64,000 bases of DNA from Synergistales bacterium. Lineage in GTDB: Bacteria > Synergistota > Synergistia > Synergistales > Aminithiophilaceae. The DNA lies in contig JAHDQY010000009.1 in the NCBI GenBank assembly GCA_018433595.1, positions 186,001-250,000 on the forward strand. Direction: 5' to 3'. Under the pieces are notes generated by a model that saw only the letters and a program-made list of their open reading frames with translations, made no database searches and was not told the DNA's origin. Within the stretch, counting starts at the first letter, position 1; the number at the start of each line of letters is the position of its first letter. Both the position numbers and the translations under genes were made by a program. Of the stretch, positions 9,502 to 17,151 are shown one piece after another.

Positions 9502-11985
9502 ATGAAGACGACAAAAAAATGCAGACTTTCGACGACTCAATTGAGACGCATGACAGACCTTGAGGCCTTCGATTTTCAAACGACGGAAACGCTGCCCTGT
9601 TTAGGTGAACTCATCGGCCAGGATCGGGCCGTTCGATCCATGGCTTTCGGTTTGGAAGTCAAGAGCAAAGGCTATAACATCTTTGTTCTTGGAGAACCTG
9701 GAAGCGGGAGAACGACCTACACCCTTGAAAAACTGCGCGAAAAAGCCAAAACCCAGCAGGCCCCTGACGACTGGGTCTACGTCTACAACTTCGATGCCCC
9801 CAACGAACCGCTGGCCGTTAACCTTTCGGCGGGACAGGCCAAAGAGTTGGCCGTCGCCGTAGATGAACTGGTCGAGGAGCTGAAACAGGCACTGAGCAAA
9901 GCCTTTGACAACAGCCAGTACGAGGACAATAAAGCCCAGCTCGTCAAGGAATTTCAGGAGCGCGTGAACAACCTCATGGAAGAACTTCGCAGCTGGTCCA
10001 AGGAGCAGGGTTTTGCCATCAAGCGCACGCCTCAAGGTTTTGTCAACATACCTATCGTCAGGGAAGAAGATGAAGAGGGAAACAAAACGGAACGGGAGAT
10101 GCAGCAGGAAGAGTTCGAAACCCTTGAGGAGTCTGAACAGAAGCGTCTCCAGAAGATTTCCGAACAGGTCTCTCAAAAGACGCTTGAAGTTCTTCGCTCC
10201 ATCAGAGACGAAGAAAAAGAGTTGAAAGAGCGAATCCGTGAATTGGAGGCTGAGATTTGCCGCAATGCCCTCCAACCCTATCTGGCGGATCTGAAGGAAC
10301 GTTTCGCCGAAGATGGAGGCGACAAGCTGAAAAGCTGGATATCCTCCCTTGCCGAGGACATCATCACTAATTTCGGAATGTTTGTCGCTGCTGCAAGAGA
10401 CGAAAATGCCGAGACTGATTTTACGCGTTACAGTGTTAATGTTCTTGTCTCCAACAGTCCAGGAAACGGAGCTGCCGTCGTGTGGGAGACAAACCCGACC
10501 TATTACAATCTTGTCGGGAAAGTGGAGTACGAAAGCCGACAGGGCTATCTTTATACGGACTTCAAAAAAATAGTCGGCGGTGCGATTCATCGGGCCAACG
10601 GCGGATATCTCGTCCTTGACGCCGAGCAGTTTTTCCGCCAGTTCATGTCCTGGGACGCTCTCAAGCGTGTTCTGAGGACGGGAGAGCTCAACATCGAGAA
10701 CCTTGGAGAACAGCTGGGTTTCGTTCCCGTCTCCTCTTTGAGGCCGCAGGCGATTCCTATCGACATGAAGGTTGTCATTATCGGGACTCGTTTCATCTAC
10801 CACCTCCTGACGATCTACGACCCGGACTTCCAGAAACTCTTCAAGATCAAAGCCGACTACGATGTCGATATGCCTCGGAATGCCGAAACGGAAAAGCAGC
10901 TGGCCTGTTTCGTTGCCAGCTACGTCAGTCATGAGGGGCAGCTGGCGTTCGACAAGGAGGCTGTCGGCGAGGTTGTCGAGTGGGCTTCGCGTCTGGCCGG
11001 TCATCAGAATCGAATGTCGACGCAATTCAACCGTCTCGCTGAAATCATCGTCGAGGCTTCCGCCTGGGCATCGTCGGTCGATGCTGAAACGGTCTGCCGC
11101 AGTCATGTCGTCCGCGCCATCGAGGAAAAAACCTTCCGTAGCAACCTCATCGAAGAAAGATTCCGCAGGGCTTTCAAAGAGGGAACGATTCGCATCGATA
11201 CGGAAGGCAAAACCGTGGGGCAGATCAACGGTCTTACCGTCATTGATCTTCGAGATCATGCCTTCGGTCATCCCGTCCGAATCACCGCCAATGTCTATAT
11301 GGGTCAGGAGGGGATCGTCAACATCGAGCGGGAGGTAAAAATGACGGGCCCCATCCATAACAAGGGACTTCTCACGCTCAGCAGCTATCTCGGTCGTACC
11401 TACGCCCAGGACATGCCGCTTTCACTCTCGGCTCGAATCGCCTTTGAGCAGACCTATTCGGAAATCGAAGGGGACAGCGCCTCTTCGACGGAACTTTACT
11501 GCCTTCTTTCGGCACTTTCGGGATTTCCCCTCTTGCAGGAAATCGCTGTTACGGGATCCGTTGATCAGTTCGGCATGATTCAACCGATTGGTGGCGTGAA
11601 CGAAAAAGTCGAGGGTTTTTTTGATTACTGTAAAGTCCGAGGGCTGACGGGAAATCAGGGTGTCATCGTTCCGATTCAGAACGTTCAAAACCTCATGCTC
11701 AAATGGGAAGTCCTCAATGCCGTCGAGGAAGGGCAATTCCACCTCTGGGCCGTTTCGACCATCGACGAGGGTATCGAGATCTTGACGGGTAAACCTGCCG
11801 GGAAGAAGGATTTCAGCGACGACGACGATCCGAAGGCCCTTGAAAAAACGGTCCATGGGAGAGTTCGACTCCGTCTCCAGGAGTGGTTCCGCCGTTCGGC
11901 GGAACTGAAAAAGCGCTACGGGGTCAAAAACGGCGACGAAAACAGAAAAGACGAGGAGCCCGATGACCAGACACGTCGCAGCTGA
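9502..11985 (+). CDS. Lon-like ATP-dependent protease (AAA_32/LonC type)
   Basis: 827 residues. The N-terminal AAA+ module has GEPGSGRT at residues 64-71, with Arg where the Walker A lysine normally sits. A long charged helical insertion follows (about residues 150-280), then a Walker-B/sensor region (GGYLVLDAEQ) and the C-terminal Lon S16 peptidase with catalytic Ser659 (GDSASS) and Lys702 (GGVNEKVEG). Both dyad residues are intact, so it is predicted to be an active serine protease, cytoplasmic and without a membrane anchor. The ATG at 9502 is preferred over an in-frame TTG at 9466 inside mnmA. It overlaps nth by 23 nt. Confidence 0.9.
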   Translation: MKTTKKCRLSTTQLRRMTDLEAFDFQTTETLPCLGELIGQDRAVRSMAFGLEVKSKGYNIFVLGEPGSGRTTYTLEKLREKAKTQQAPDDWVYVYNFDAPNEPLAVNLSAGQAKELAVAVDELVEELKQALSKAFDNSQYEDNKAQLVKEFQERVNNLMEELRSWSKEQGFAIKRTPQGFVNIPIVREEDEEGNKTEREMQQEEFETLEESEQKRLQKISEQVSQKTLEVLRSIRDEEKELKERIRELEAEICRNALQPYLADLKERFAEDGGDKLKSWISSLAEDIITNFGMFVAAARDENAETDFTRYSVNVLVSNSPGNGAAVVWETNPTYYNLVGKVEYESRQGYLYTDFKKIVGGAIHRANGGYLVLDAEQFFRQFMSWDALKRVLRTGELNIENLGEQLGFVPVSSLRPQAIPIDMKVVIIGTRFIYHLLTIYDPDFQKLFKIKADYDVDMPRNAETEKQLACFVASYVSHEGQLAFDKEAVGEVVEWASRLAGHQNRMSTQFNRLAEIIVEASAWASSVDAETVCRSHVVRAIEEKTFRSNLIEERFRRAFKEGTIRIDTEGKTVGQINGLTVIDLRDHAFGHPVRITANVYMGQEGIVNIEREVKMTGPIHNKGLLTLSSYLGRTYAQDMPLSLSARIAFEQTYSEIEGDSASSTELYCLLSALSGFPLLQEIAVTGSVDQFGMIQPIGGVNEKVEGFFDYCKVRGLTGNQGVIVPIQNVQNLMLKWEVLNAVEEGQFHLWAVSTIDEGIEILTGKPAGKKDFSDDDDPKALEKTVHGRVRLRLQEWFRRSAELKKRYGVKNGDENRKDEEPDDQTRRS

Positions 11986-12676
11986 GTCCCGATCTCCGGT
12001 GCCCCCTTCGCCGGAGGTCCTCGACGAGGTTTTTGACCTTCTTGAGAGCCTTTGGCACCGGGAACGGGACAGCCGCCGTCCCGACTCTTTTGCCGAGCCC
12101 CTTGACGGCCTTGTGCTGACGGTCCTCTCCCAGAACACCAATGATGTCAATAGGGATCGTGCCTTTCGTGCCTTGAAGCGCCGTTTCCCCGCTTGGCAAG
12201 CCGTCGCCGACGCGCCAATGGAAGAGGTCGCCGACGCCATAAGACCTGCCGGAATCGCCAACAACAAGACTCGAAGTATTCTCGCGATCCTGCGAATCGT
12301 TCATCAAGATTTCGGAGCCTATTCTCTCAGAGAGCTGGCGGCCTGGAATCCCGATCGGGCGCGAACCTATCTGGAAGAGTTGCCCGGTGTCGGCCCGAAA
12401 ACTGCTGCCTGCGTCCTCCTGTTCGATCTCGGAATGGCGGCCTTCCCGGCCGACACTCATGTCTCGCGCCTCTGTCGCCGCCTTGGGTGGGTGCCGGAGA
12501 AAATGCCTCCAGGTGAAATTCAGACCGTCATGGAGCAGGTGCTCCCTCAGGATCGCTACATGGGAGCTCACTTGAACCTCATCGAACATGGGCGTCATGT
12601 CTGCCGTGCCCGGGCTCCGCTTTGCGGAACCTGTATCGTCAAAGTTCATTGCGCCTTTGGGAGAAAACTGGCGTGA
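11963..12676 (+). CDS. nth: Endonuclease III (DNA glycosylase/AP lyase)
   Basis: Removes oxidised pyrimidines and cleaves the abasic site in base-excision repair. The 237 residues contain the helix-hairpin-helix LPGVGPKTA with its catalytic lysine, the downstream catalytic aspartate in PADTHVSR, and the [4Fe-4S] ligands spaced C-x6-C-x2-C-x5-C near the C-terminus. Length and layout fit Nth, with a ~20-residue N-terminal extension. The start lies within the end of the protease gene and the next gene overlaps its stop (GTGA), so it is inside an operon. Confidence 0.95.
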   Translation: MTRHVAAESRSPVPPSPEVLDEVFDLLESLWHRERDSRRPDSFAEPLDGLVLTVLSQNTNDVNRDRAFRALKRRFPAWQAVADAPMEEVADAIRPAGIANNKTRSILAILRIVHQDFGAYSLRELAAWNPDRARTYLEELPGVGPKTAACVLLFDLGMAAFPADTHVSRLCRRLGWVPEKMPPGEIQTVMEQVLPQDRYMGAHLNLIEHGRHVCRARAPLCGTCIVKVHCAFGRKLA

Positions 12677-13800
12677 GCTGTTGTCACAAGGTCGGTGCCG
12701 CACGTTGCCTCTCCTATGACGAGGAAGAAGTCGCCTTCGCCCTTGGCCTGGCTGTCCAAAGGGGTGGAGGACTACCTCCGTTGTCGGGCGAGGTTCTCGT
12801 GAAGGCCAACCTCCTGGCTCCCCGGCCTCCCGAGGACGCCGTCACGACGCACCCGGCTCTCCTTTCAGCTCTTGCCGGATTCCTGCGGGAAAAGGGAGCG
12901 ACAGGGGTTACCGTCAGTGACAGTCCCGGTTACATCTTTCAAGATCAATGGGAGGAGCTTTTCAGAAAAACGGGTCTCGATTCGCTGCGTCTCCGTAACG
13001 TCACCCTTCGGCCTCTCGTGGACGACGGTTTGGTCGAGGTTGCTCCGCCCAACGGAATCACGCTCTCAACGGCCAGAGTGGCCCGCCTCTTTATGGAGGC
13101 ACCGGCGGTTGTCAACGCGGCTAAGTTGAAAACGCATGTTGAAACGGAGATGACGGGCTGTATCAAAAACCTCTTTGGGATTGCTGACACAGCGACCCGA
13201 AAGAGCGCTCATCGCTCGCCCTCTCATCGCCGGTTGGCGGAGGGTGTCGTCGATCTCTTCTCCTTGAGAATTCCTGACTTCAACGTTCTCGATGCCGTCG
13301 ACGCCATGGAGGGCGACGGCCCTTCCCGAGGGCGGCCCGTTCGGACGGGCTGGATTTTCACCGGACGCAACGCCCTTGCCGTAGACGTTGTCGGTTCTTT
13401 CGTCATGGGCTACAGAGACCCTTGGAAAATTCCCCTCATCGCTGCTGCGGCAAAAAGAGGGTTGGGCCCGAAAGGATTCGACGAAATTGAGCTGGAAGGG
13501 TGTCGTTGGGAAGAGTTGTCCCATCCCGGCTTCAGGCGTTCCTCATCGATGGTGCGCTGGATTCCGACTCCTTTGCGAGGATGGGCCCATGGCTTGGTTT
13601 CCCTGCGACCTCGCCTTGATCCCTCGCTTTGCACCGGTTGTTCCGTTTGTGCCAGAGTCTGTCCCGTTGATGCCATCAAAATGCAAGAGGGTCGTCCCGT
13701 CATTGATCGGGGGATCTGCGTCCGTTGCCTTTGCTGTCACGAGATGTGTCCCGTGGGGGCGATGAAGGTTCACCACAATCTTCTGAGCCGGCTTTTCTGA
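12673..13800 (+). CDS. DUF362 domain protein with C-terminal 4Fe-4S ferredoxin domain
   Basis: 375 residues from a GTG at 12673 that overlaps the nth stop codon. The first ~300 residues are a DUF362 domain, showing the family features of a DSPGY motif, a conserved KLKTHxxTxMTGCIKNLFG-like block and a later DV.GS motif. The C-terminus carries two [4Fe-4S] clusters (CTGCSVCARVCP and CVRCLCCHEMCP). DUF362 proteins are frequent in anaerobes; their reaction is not established, so the role is left open. A strong hairpin follows the gene. Confidence 0.85.
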   Translation: MSCCHKVGAARCLSYDEEEVAFALGLAVQRGGGLPPLSGEVLVKANLLAPRPPEDAVTTHPALLSALAGFLREKGATGVTVSDSPGYIFQDQWEELFRKTGLDSLRLRNVTLRPLVDDGLVEVAPPNGITLSTARVARLFMEAPAVVNAAKLKTHVETEMTGCIKNLFGIADTATRKSAHRSPSHRRLAEGVVDLFSLRIPDFNVLDAVDAMEGDGPSRGRPVRTGWIFTGRNALAVDVVGSFVMGYRDPWKIPLIAAAAKRGLGPKGFDEIELEGCRWEELSHPGFRRSSSMVRWIPTPLRGWAHGLVSLRPRLDPSLCTGCSVCARVCPVDAIKMQEGRPVIDRGICVRCLCCHEMCPVGAMKVHHNLLSRLF

Positions 13801-13827
13801 CAAGGAACGGTTCCTGACTCCCAGCGA

Positions 13828-13857
13828 CGAAGCGGGCCCTTGCACGGGCCCGCTTCG
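13828..13857 (+). terminator. Strong hairpin between convergent genes
   Basis: Twelve-base perfect inverted repeat (13828-13839 with 13846-13857) with a six-base loop, rich in G+C, followed by TTCTTCC on the plus strand. It lies between the plus-strand DUF362 gene and the minus-strand regulator gene, so it can serve both directions, although neither side has a long U-tract. Confidence 0.65.
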
Positions 13858-13886
13858 CCGAGTTCTTCCTGCTGATTTGTCAGGAG

Positions 13887-14186
13887 TCAGCTGGAGGCTT
13901 CCTCCTTCATCCTTCCGAGAACCAGCTTATAGCCGTCGGCTCCGTATTCGAGAAACTTCTTGACGCGGCTTATCGTGGCTGTGCTGGCTCCCGTCTGTTG
14001 GGCAATTTGCGGATAAGTGTAGCCCTCGCTGAGAAGACGGGCCACTTCAAGCCGTTGTGAAAGCGCCCGGATTTCACCGATCGTTGCAATATCTTCCAGA
14101 AAACTGTAGACTTCTTCGCTGTCTTTCAAGGCTAAAAAAGATCGACACAGTTGATCGGTCAACCTATCCTTCCATCTTTCCGTCAC
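13887..14186 (-). CDS. TrpR-related regulator (YerC/YecD family)
   Basis: 99 residues. The whole protein matches the YerC/YecD branch of the Trp-repressor fold: an N-terminal helical dimerisation part, an EIRALSQRLEVARLL core, and a helix-turn-helix (YPQIAQQTGASTATISRVKK, about residues 58-77). Members are DNA-binding regulators of mostly unknown target; tryptophan binding is not implied. The start codon is GTG on the minus strand (14184-14186). A good promoter sits 46 nt upstream, between this gene and hisC, so it has its own transcription start. Confidence 0.85.
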   Translation of the reverse strand: MTERWKDRLTDQLCRSFLALKDSEEVYSFLEDIATIGEIRALSQRLEVARLLSEGYTYPQIAQQTGASTATISRVKKFLEYGADGYKLVLGRMKEEASS

Positions 14187-14231
14187 GTTTTATCGCCCCC
14201 AATCGCAATTTACAGTATGCTCTTTAGTGAA

Positions 14232-14260
14232 TTCTAGCACTGCATGAGCGGAGGGGCAAG
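14232..14260 (-). promoter_or_regulatory. Promoter of the TrpR-like regulator
   Basis: On the minus strand TTGCCC (14255-14260) and TAGAAT (14232-14237) are 17 nt apart, close to the sigma-70 consensus. The region between the hisC stop and the regulator start holds no other feature. Confidence 0.6.
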
Positions 14261-14274
14261 GCGTTGGAGGGATT

Positions 14275-15360
14275 TCAGGCACCGGGCATTTCCTTGAAGG
14301 ACGGAACTTCTTCCTGATCTTCCAGAAGAGAGAGAAAACGTCGCATCTCCTCCTCCTTGCCGATGGAGACCCTCAGGAACGTCTCTTTTCTTCCCGGCAT
14401 TTCGATAAAACGGACGTGGATATTTTCCGCCGTGAGGAGGGTCTCCATTTTCGTTTTATCCCAGGGAGAGGTAACCATGACGTAGTTGGCCTCACTTTCG
14501 TAGGCTTCCCATCCGTCAAGGCGATTGATCTCCTGGATAAAGTGGTCGCGGATGTAACGGAGACTGAAGACACGGCTTTCCATCCATTCACGATATCCAA
14601 GGACGATCTGTGCCGCTTCCTGGGAGAGGGCGTTGATATTATAAGGAGGTCGGATACTGTCGAGATCCGAGACGAGATCGCTGTCTGCGACTGCATAGCC
14701 GAGGCGCAGCCCCGCCAGTCCCCAAGCCTTTGACAGGGTACGAAGAACGATGAGATTGGAGGGCCACCTCTTTTCCCGAAAGAGATCGATGATGGAGTTG
14801 CCGGAAAATTCGACGTAGGCTTCGTCGACGATGACAAGGCAGGGAGCGAGTTCGATGACTCGTCGCAGGAAAGAGGAACTAAGCCTTATCCCGGTCGGGT
14901 TGTTGGGGCAGTCGAGAAGAATCATCGCAGGTGAGAAGAGCGCGATGGCGTCGATAAAGGCCTCCTCGTTCAGGTTGAAGCCATTGTCATCCAGCTCTAT
15001 GGGGACGCAACGTCGCTCCCGGCGGAAAATTCGAGAAAGGTGACTGTACTCGGAAAAAGTCGGTTCCAGCGTGAGGATAGGCCCGCTCTGATCGATCAGA
15101 GCGAGGAACAGGAGGTAAAGAATCTCATCGCCGCCATTTCCGATGATGATCTGGGATTCATCGGTCTTCACGTAATCGGCCAATTTGGCACGAAGCAGGC
15201 TGGAACGGCCTTCGGGGTAACGGTTGAGGGGGGCTTGACAGAGGATTTGTCTCAGCTCTTCACGAGGCGAGGGAGGCAGAGAGAAAGGGTTTTCGTTTTT
15301 ATCCAGGAAAAGAGGAGTAGTTCCTGAAAGAGGAAAGCAGGAGATGGATGCCTTGTTCAC
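14275..15360 (-). CDS. hisC: Histidinol-phosphate aminotransferase family (class I/II PLP enzyme)
   Basis: 361 residues, the usual length for HisC. It has the N-terminal LDKNENPF motif that typifies HisC, IIGNGGDEILYLLF, a DCPNNPTG substrate/PLP motif, DEAYVEF, and the PLP lysine in LSKAWGLAGLRLGY. It transfers an amino group between glutamate and imidazole-acetol phosphate in histidine synthesis; some members use aromatic amino acids instead, and no his genes adjoin it here, so the substrate is less sure than the fold. It starts at a GTG (rc 15358-15360) and is driven by its own promoter facing away from the tRNA operon. Confidence 0.85.
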   Translation of the reverse strand: MNKASISCFPLSGTTPLFLDKNENPFSLPPSPREELRQILCQAPLNRYPEGRSSLLRAKLADYVKTDESQIIIGNGGDEILYLLFLALIDQSGPILTLEPTFSEYSHLSRIFRRERRCVPIELDDNGFNLNEEAFIDAIALFSPAMILLDCPNNPTGIRLSSSFLRRVIELAPCLVIVDEAYVEFSGNSIIDLFREKRWPSNLIVLRTLSKAWGLAGLRLGYAVADSDLVSDLDSIRPPYNINALSQEAAQIVLGYREWMESRVFSLRYIRDHFIQEINRLDGWEAYESEANYVMVTSPWDKTKMETLLTAENIHVRFIEMPGRKETFLRVSIGKEEEMRRFLSLLEDQEEVPSFKEMPGA

Positions 15361-15420
15361 GTTGATCGCCTCCAGGTAATTATTTAGCTTAGTAAAGCAA
15401 ACTAGTGATCGACAAGTGCC

Positions 15421-15449
15421 AATTTAGCATGGCGTATTGGATCTGTCAA
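15421..15449 (-). promoter_or_regulatory. Promoter of hisC
   Basis: Reading the minus strand, a perfect TTGACA (plus 15444-15449) is followed 17 nt later by TAAATT (plus 15421-15426). The gene starts about 55 nt further on. Confidence 0.7.
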
Positions 15450-15467
15450 CACGGGATCAAGAGCCTC

Positions 15468-15496
15468 TTGACGGCCTTTCACCCGCCACCTATAAT
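15468..15496 (+). promoter_or_regulatory. Promoter of the tRNA-Leu/fMet/Met operon
   Basis: TTGACG (15468-15473) and a perfect TATAAT (15491-15496) are separated by 17 nt, and tRNA-Leu begins 12 nt after the -10 box. It lies back to back with the hisC promoter. Confidence 0.85.
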
Positions 15497-15507
15497 GTTC
15501 CCTGCTG

Positions 15508-15593
15508 GCCGGGCTGGCGGAAGGGTAGACGCACGGGACTTAAAATCCTGTGGACGGAAGTCCGTGCGGGTTCGATTCCCGCGCCCGGCACCA
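15508..15593 (+). tRNA. tRNA-Leu (anticodon TAA)
   Basis: Seven-base acceptor arms pair perfectly (GCCGGGC with GCCCGGC). The anticodon loop CTTAAAA gives TAA, a long variable arm typical of class II tRNAs is present, the T-arm reads GGTTCGATTCC, and CCA is encoded. It is the first of three clustered tRNAs. Confidence 0.97.
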
Positions 15594-15606
15594 AGAAAGT
15601 AGTTAT

Positions 15607-15683
<77 letters not shown>

Positions 15684-15684
15684 G

Positions 15685-15761
15685 GGCGGTGTAGCTCAGA
15701 TGGCTAGAGCATGCGGTTCATACCCGCAGTGTCACTGGTTCAATTCCAGTCACCGCCACCA
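15685..15761 (+). tRNA. Elongator tRNA-Met (anticodon CAT)
   Basis: Perfect acceptor pairing (GGCGGTG with CACCGCC), anticodon loop TTCATAC, CCA encoded. It closely resembles the B. subtilis elongator tRNA-Met. An Ile-CAT (lysidine) identity is possible in principle but less like the sequence. Confidence 0.92.
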
Positions 15762-15769
15762 AAATCCCA

Positions 15770-15800
15770 AGCGAGGCCCTGCGAAGAGGCCTCGCTTTCG
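15770..15800 (+). terminator. Terminator of the tRNA operon
   Basis: Nine-base perfect arms (15770-15778 with 15788-15796) are followed by a short T-run, 8 nt after the last tRNA. Confidence 0.75.
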
Positions 15801-15834
15801 TTACTGAAGAGGTCCCGTTTCTACTGAGGTGAGG

Positions 15835-16752
15835 ATGTTGTCTCAAACGAAGAAAGATCGGATTGAGGTCCTTTTGAAGCGAGCCTATCAGTCTCATGAC
15901 TGGGATGAGATGCGCCGGCTTGCGTTGGAGATTCTCGAGCTGGATGCCAATCAGTTGGAGGCTCTGGTTCTACTTTCAGACGCCTCAGAGGATGAAAGGG
16001 AGCAGATAGACTTGCTGCGCCGTGCTCTTGCCTTGCTCCCATCGTCGCAAACTGATGTCTCCAGGCTTACCAGAGACGAAAGGGAGCTAAAGGCCACAAT
16101 CCTTGAGCGTCTTGCCACTGCGTTGCTGGAGATCGATCCGAACGAAGCCCTGGTTCATGCCTCACAGGCTATCGAGACGGATCCCATATATTGCGAGACG
16201 AGCCGCTCTCTTCTTTATTCGGCTCTGCTTCTTCTTCGCCGTTTCGGCGATGTCCTGATGGAACTGTTTCAGGACATCACTGGCTGCCCCGCACGTTTCT
16301 ACGCTCGGGCATTGACTCTTTATTGCCTGGGAGGAAAAGGTGAAGCTTTTTTTCAAGGCCTGTGGGAGGCCCTTGCAAAAGATCCTGACATGGCTTTTTA
16401 CGCTTTGGGGTTTTGGCCTGACCCACCTCAGGAGGATGAAGGCGAGTGGGATTATCTGCGAGTGGCTTCAATCATGATTGTGCCTTGGCTGGATCATGAA
16501 GAGGCCTACGGCTGGCTTATGACGGCCACCCTGCTCTTCGGCTACCTGACGGATCGCCTGCCTGATGCGACTCTGGAAGAGCTGAAACCCTACCTGATTC
16601 AGGTGGATGTTATGGATGAAATGAACCGGTCCCTGGGCGAATTTGAAGCCATGCTCCGACCGATGGGAGAGCTTTCGCCGGAAGATATCGATGCGGCAGC
16701 CTATCGTTATCTTCGACAGAACGAGCTTTCAAGGCCCCTTTGGCGAAATTGA
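15835..16752 (+). CDS. Uncharacterised helical-repeat protein
   Basis: About 305 residues. The first ~100 residues look like tetratricopeptide-type helices (DWDEMRRLALEILELDANQLEALVLL), and the rest is helical without a recognised motif; no signal peptide or membrane segment. The start is ambiguous among GTG 15829, ATG 15835 and TTG 15838, all served by one GAGGTGA site (15826-15832); ATG was chosen. I cannot assign a function. A 7-bp hairpin (16785-16801) follows the stop. Confidence 0.7.
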   Translation: MLSQTKKDRIEVLLKRAYQSHDWDEMRRLALEILELDANQLEALVLLSDASEDEREQIDLLRRALALLPSSQTDVSRLTRDERELKATILERLATALLEIDPNEALVHASQAIETDPIYCETSRSLLYSALLLLRRFGDVLMELFQDITGCPARFYARALTLYCLGGKGEAFFQGLWEALAKDPDMAFYALGFWPDPPQEDEGEWDYLRVASIMIVPWLDHEEAYGWLMTATLLFGYLTDRLPDATLEELKPYLIQVDVMDEMNRSLGEFEAMLRPMGELSPEDIDAAAYRYLRQNELSRPLWRN

Positions 16753-16784
16753 CATGGTGGACAAGACGCCGGCGATATGATACA

Positions 16785-16801
16785 AAACCCCCATGGGGTT
16801 T
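16785..16801 (+). terminator. Short hairpin after the helical-repeat gene
   Basis: Perfect 7-bp arms around a three-base loop, ending in three T. It may be a weak terminator or a leader hairpin for the next gene. Confidence 0.35.
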
Positions 16802-16912
16802 ATGATGATAACGGTCCCCTCCCTCTCAAGAAAGCGCAGAGGCGCTTCCGCGGGGGTTGGGGTTCGTCGTTTTTTGGATGACGGGAATTTCTTTTTCACG
16901 GAGGTGTCAGAG

Positions 16913-17137
16913 ATGAGTCGTGCCTTTGTCAGGGAGGATGACGGTCTGATCGATTTCATCGATCGTGAAAGAGCTCGAAAGGAAAGAGAGGAACGCCTGG
17001 TTTTGCTGGAAAAGAAGATAGCCTACCTTATGGGAGACGAATCAGCCGACATGGATCCTCGCAAAAAGGAGGTTTTCCTTGAACGGCTGCGGCAAGAGCA
17101 GAGGGAAGTAGAGAAACTGCTCGTTGAGGAGCAGTAG
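16913..17137 (+). CDS. Small charged protein, unknown
   Basis: 74 residues from an ATG 7 nt after a GGAGGTG ribosome site. The open frame continues upstream to 16793, but that extension lacks a ribosome site and is less natural. The sequence is almost entirely charged helix (REDDGLIDFIDRERARKERE, then an LLEKKIAYLMG segment), suggesting a coiled coil. It precedes tilS by 14 nt and is probably the first gene of the tilS-hpt-ftsH operon. Function unknown. Confidence 0.65.
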   Translation: MSRAFVREDDGLIDFIDRERARKEREERLVLLEKKIAYLMGDESADMDPRKKEVFLERLRQEQREVEKLLVEEQ

Positions 17138-17151
17138 CCCTTTTCAGGAGG

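Noticed and set aside
9601-11358. Long minus-strand open frame opposite the Lon-like gene
   Set aside because: Antisense shadow of a confidently identified gene; no ribosome site or domain recognised. The frame opposite uvrB (21091-22476) was rejected for the same reason.
16748-16780. TTGACA and TATGAT as a promoter upstream of the small charged protein gene
   Set aside because: The boxes are 21 nt apart, outside the functional range for sigma-70.
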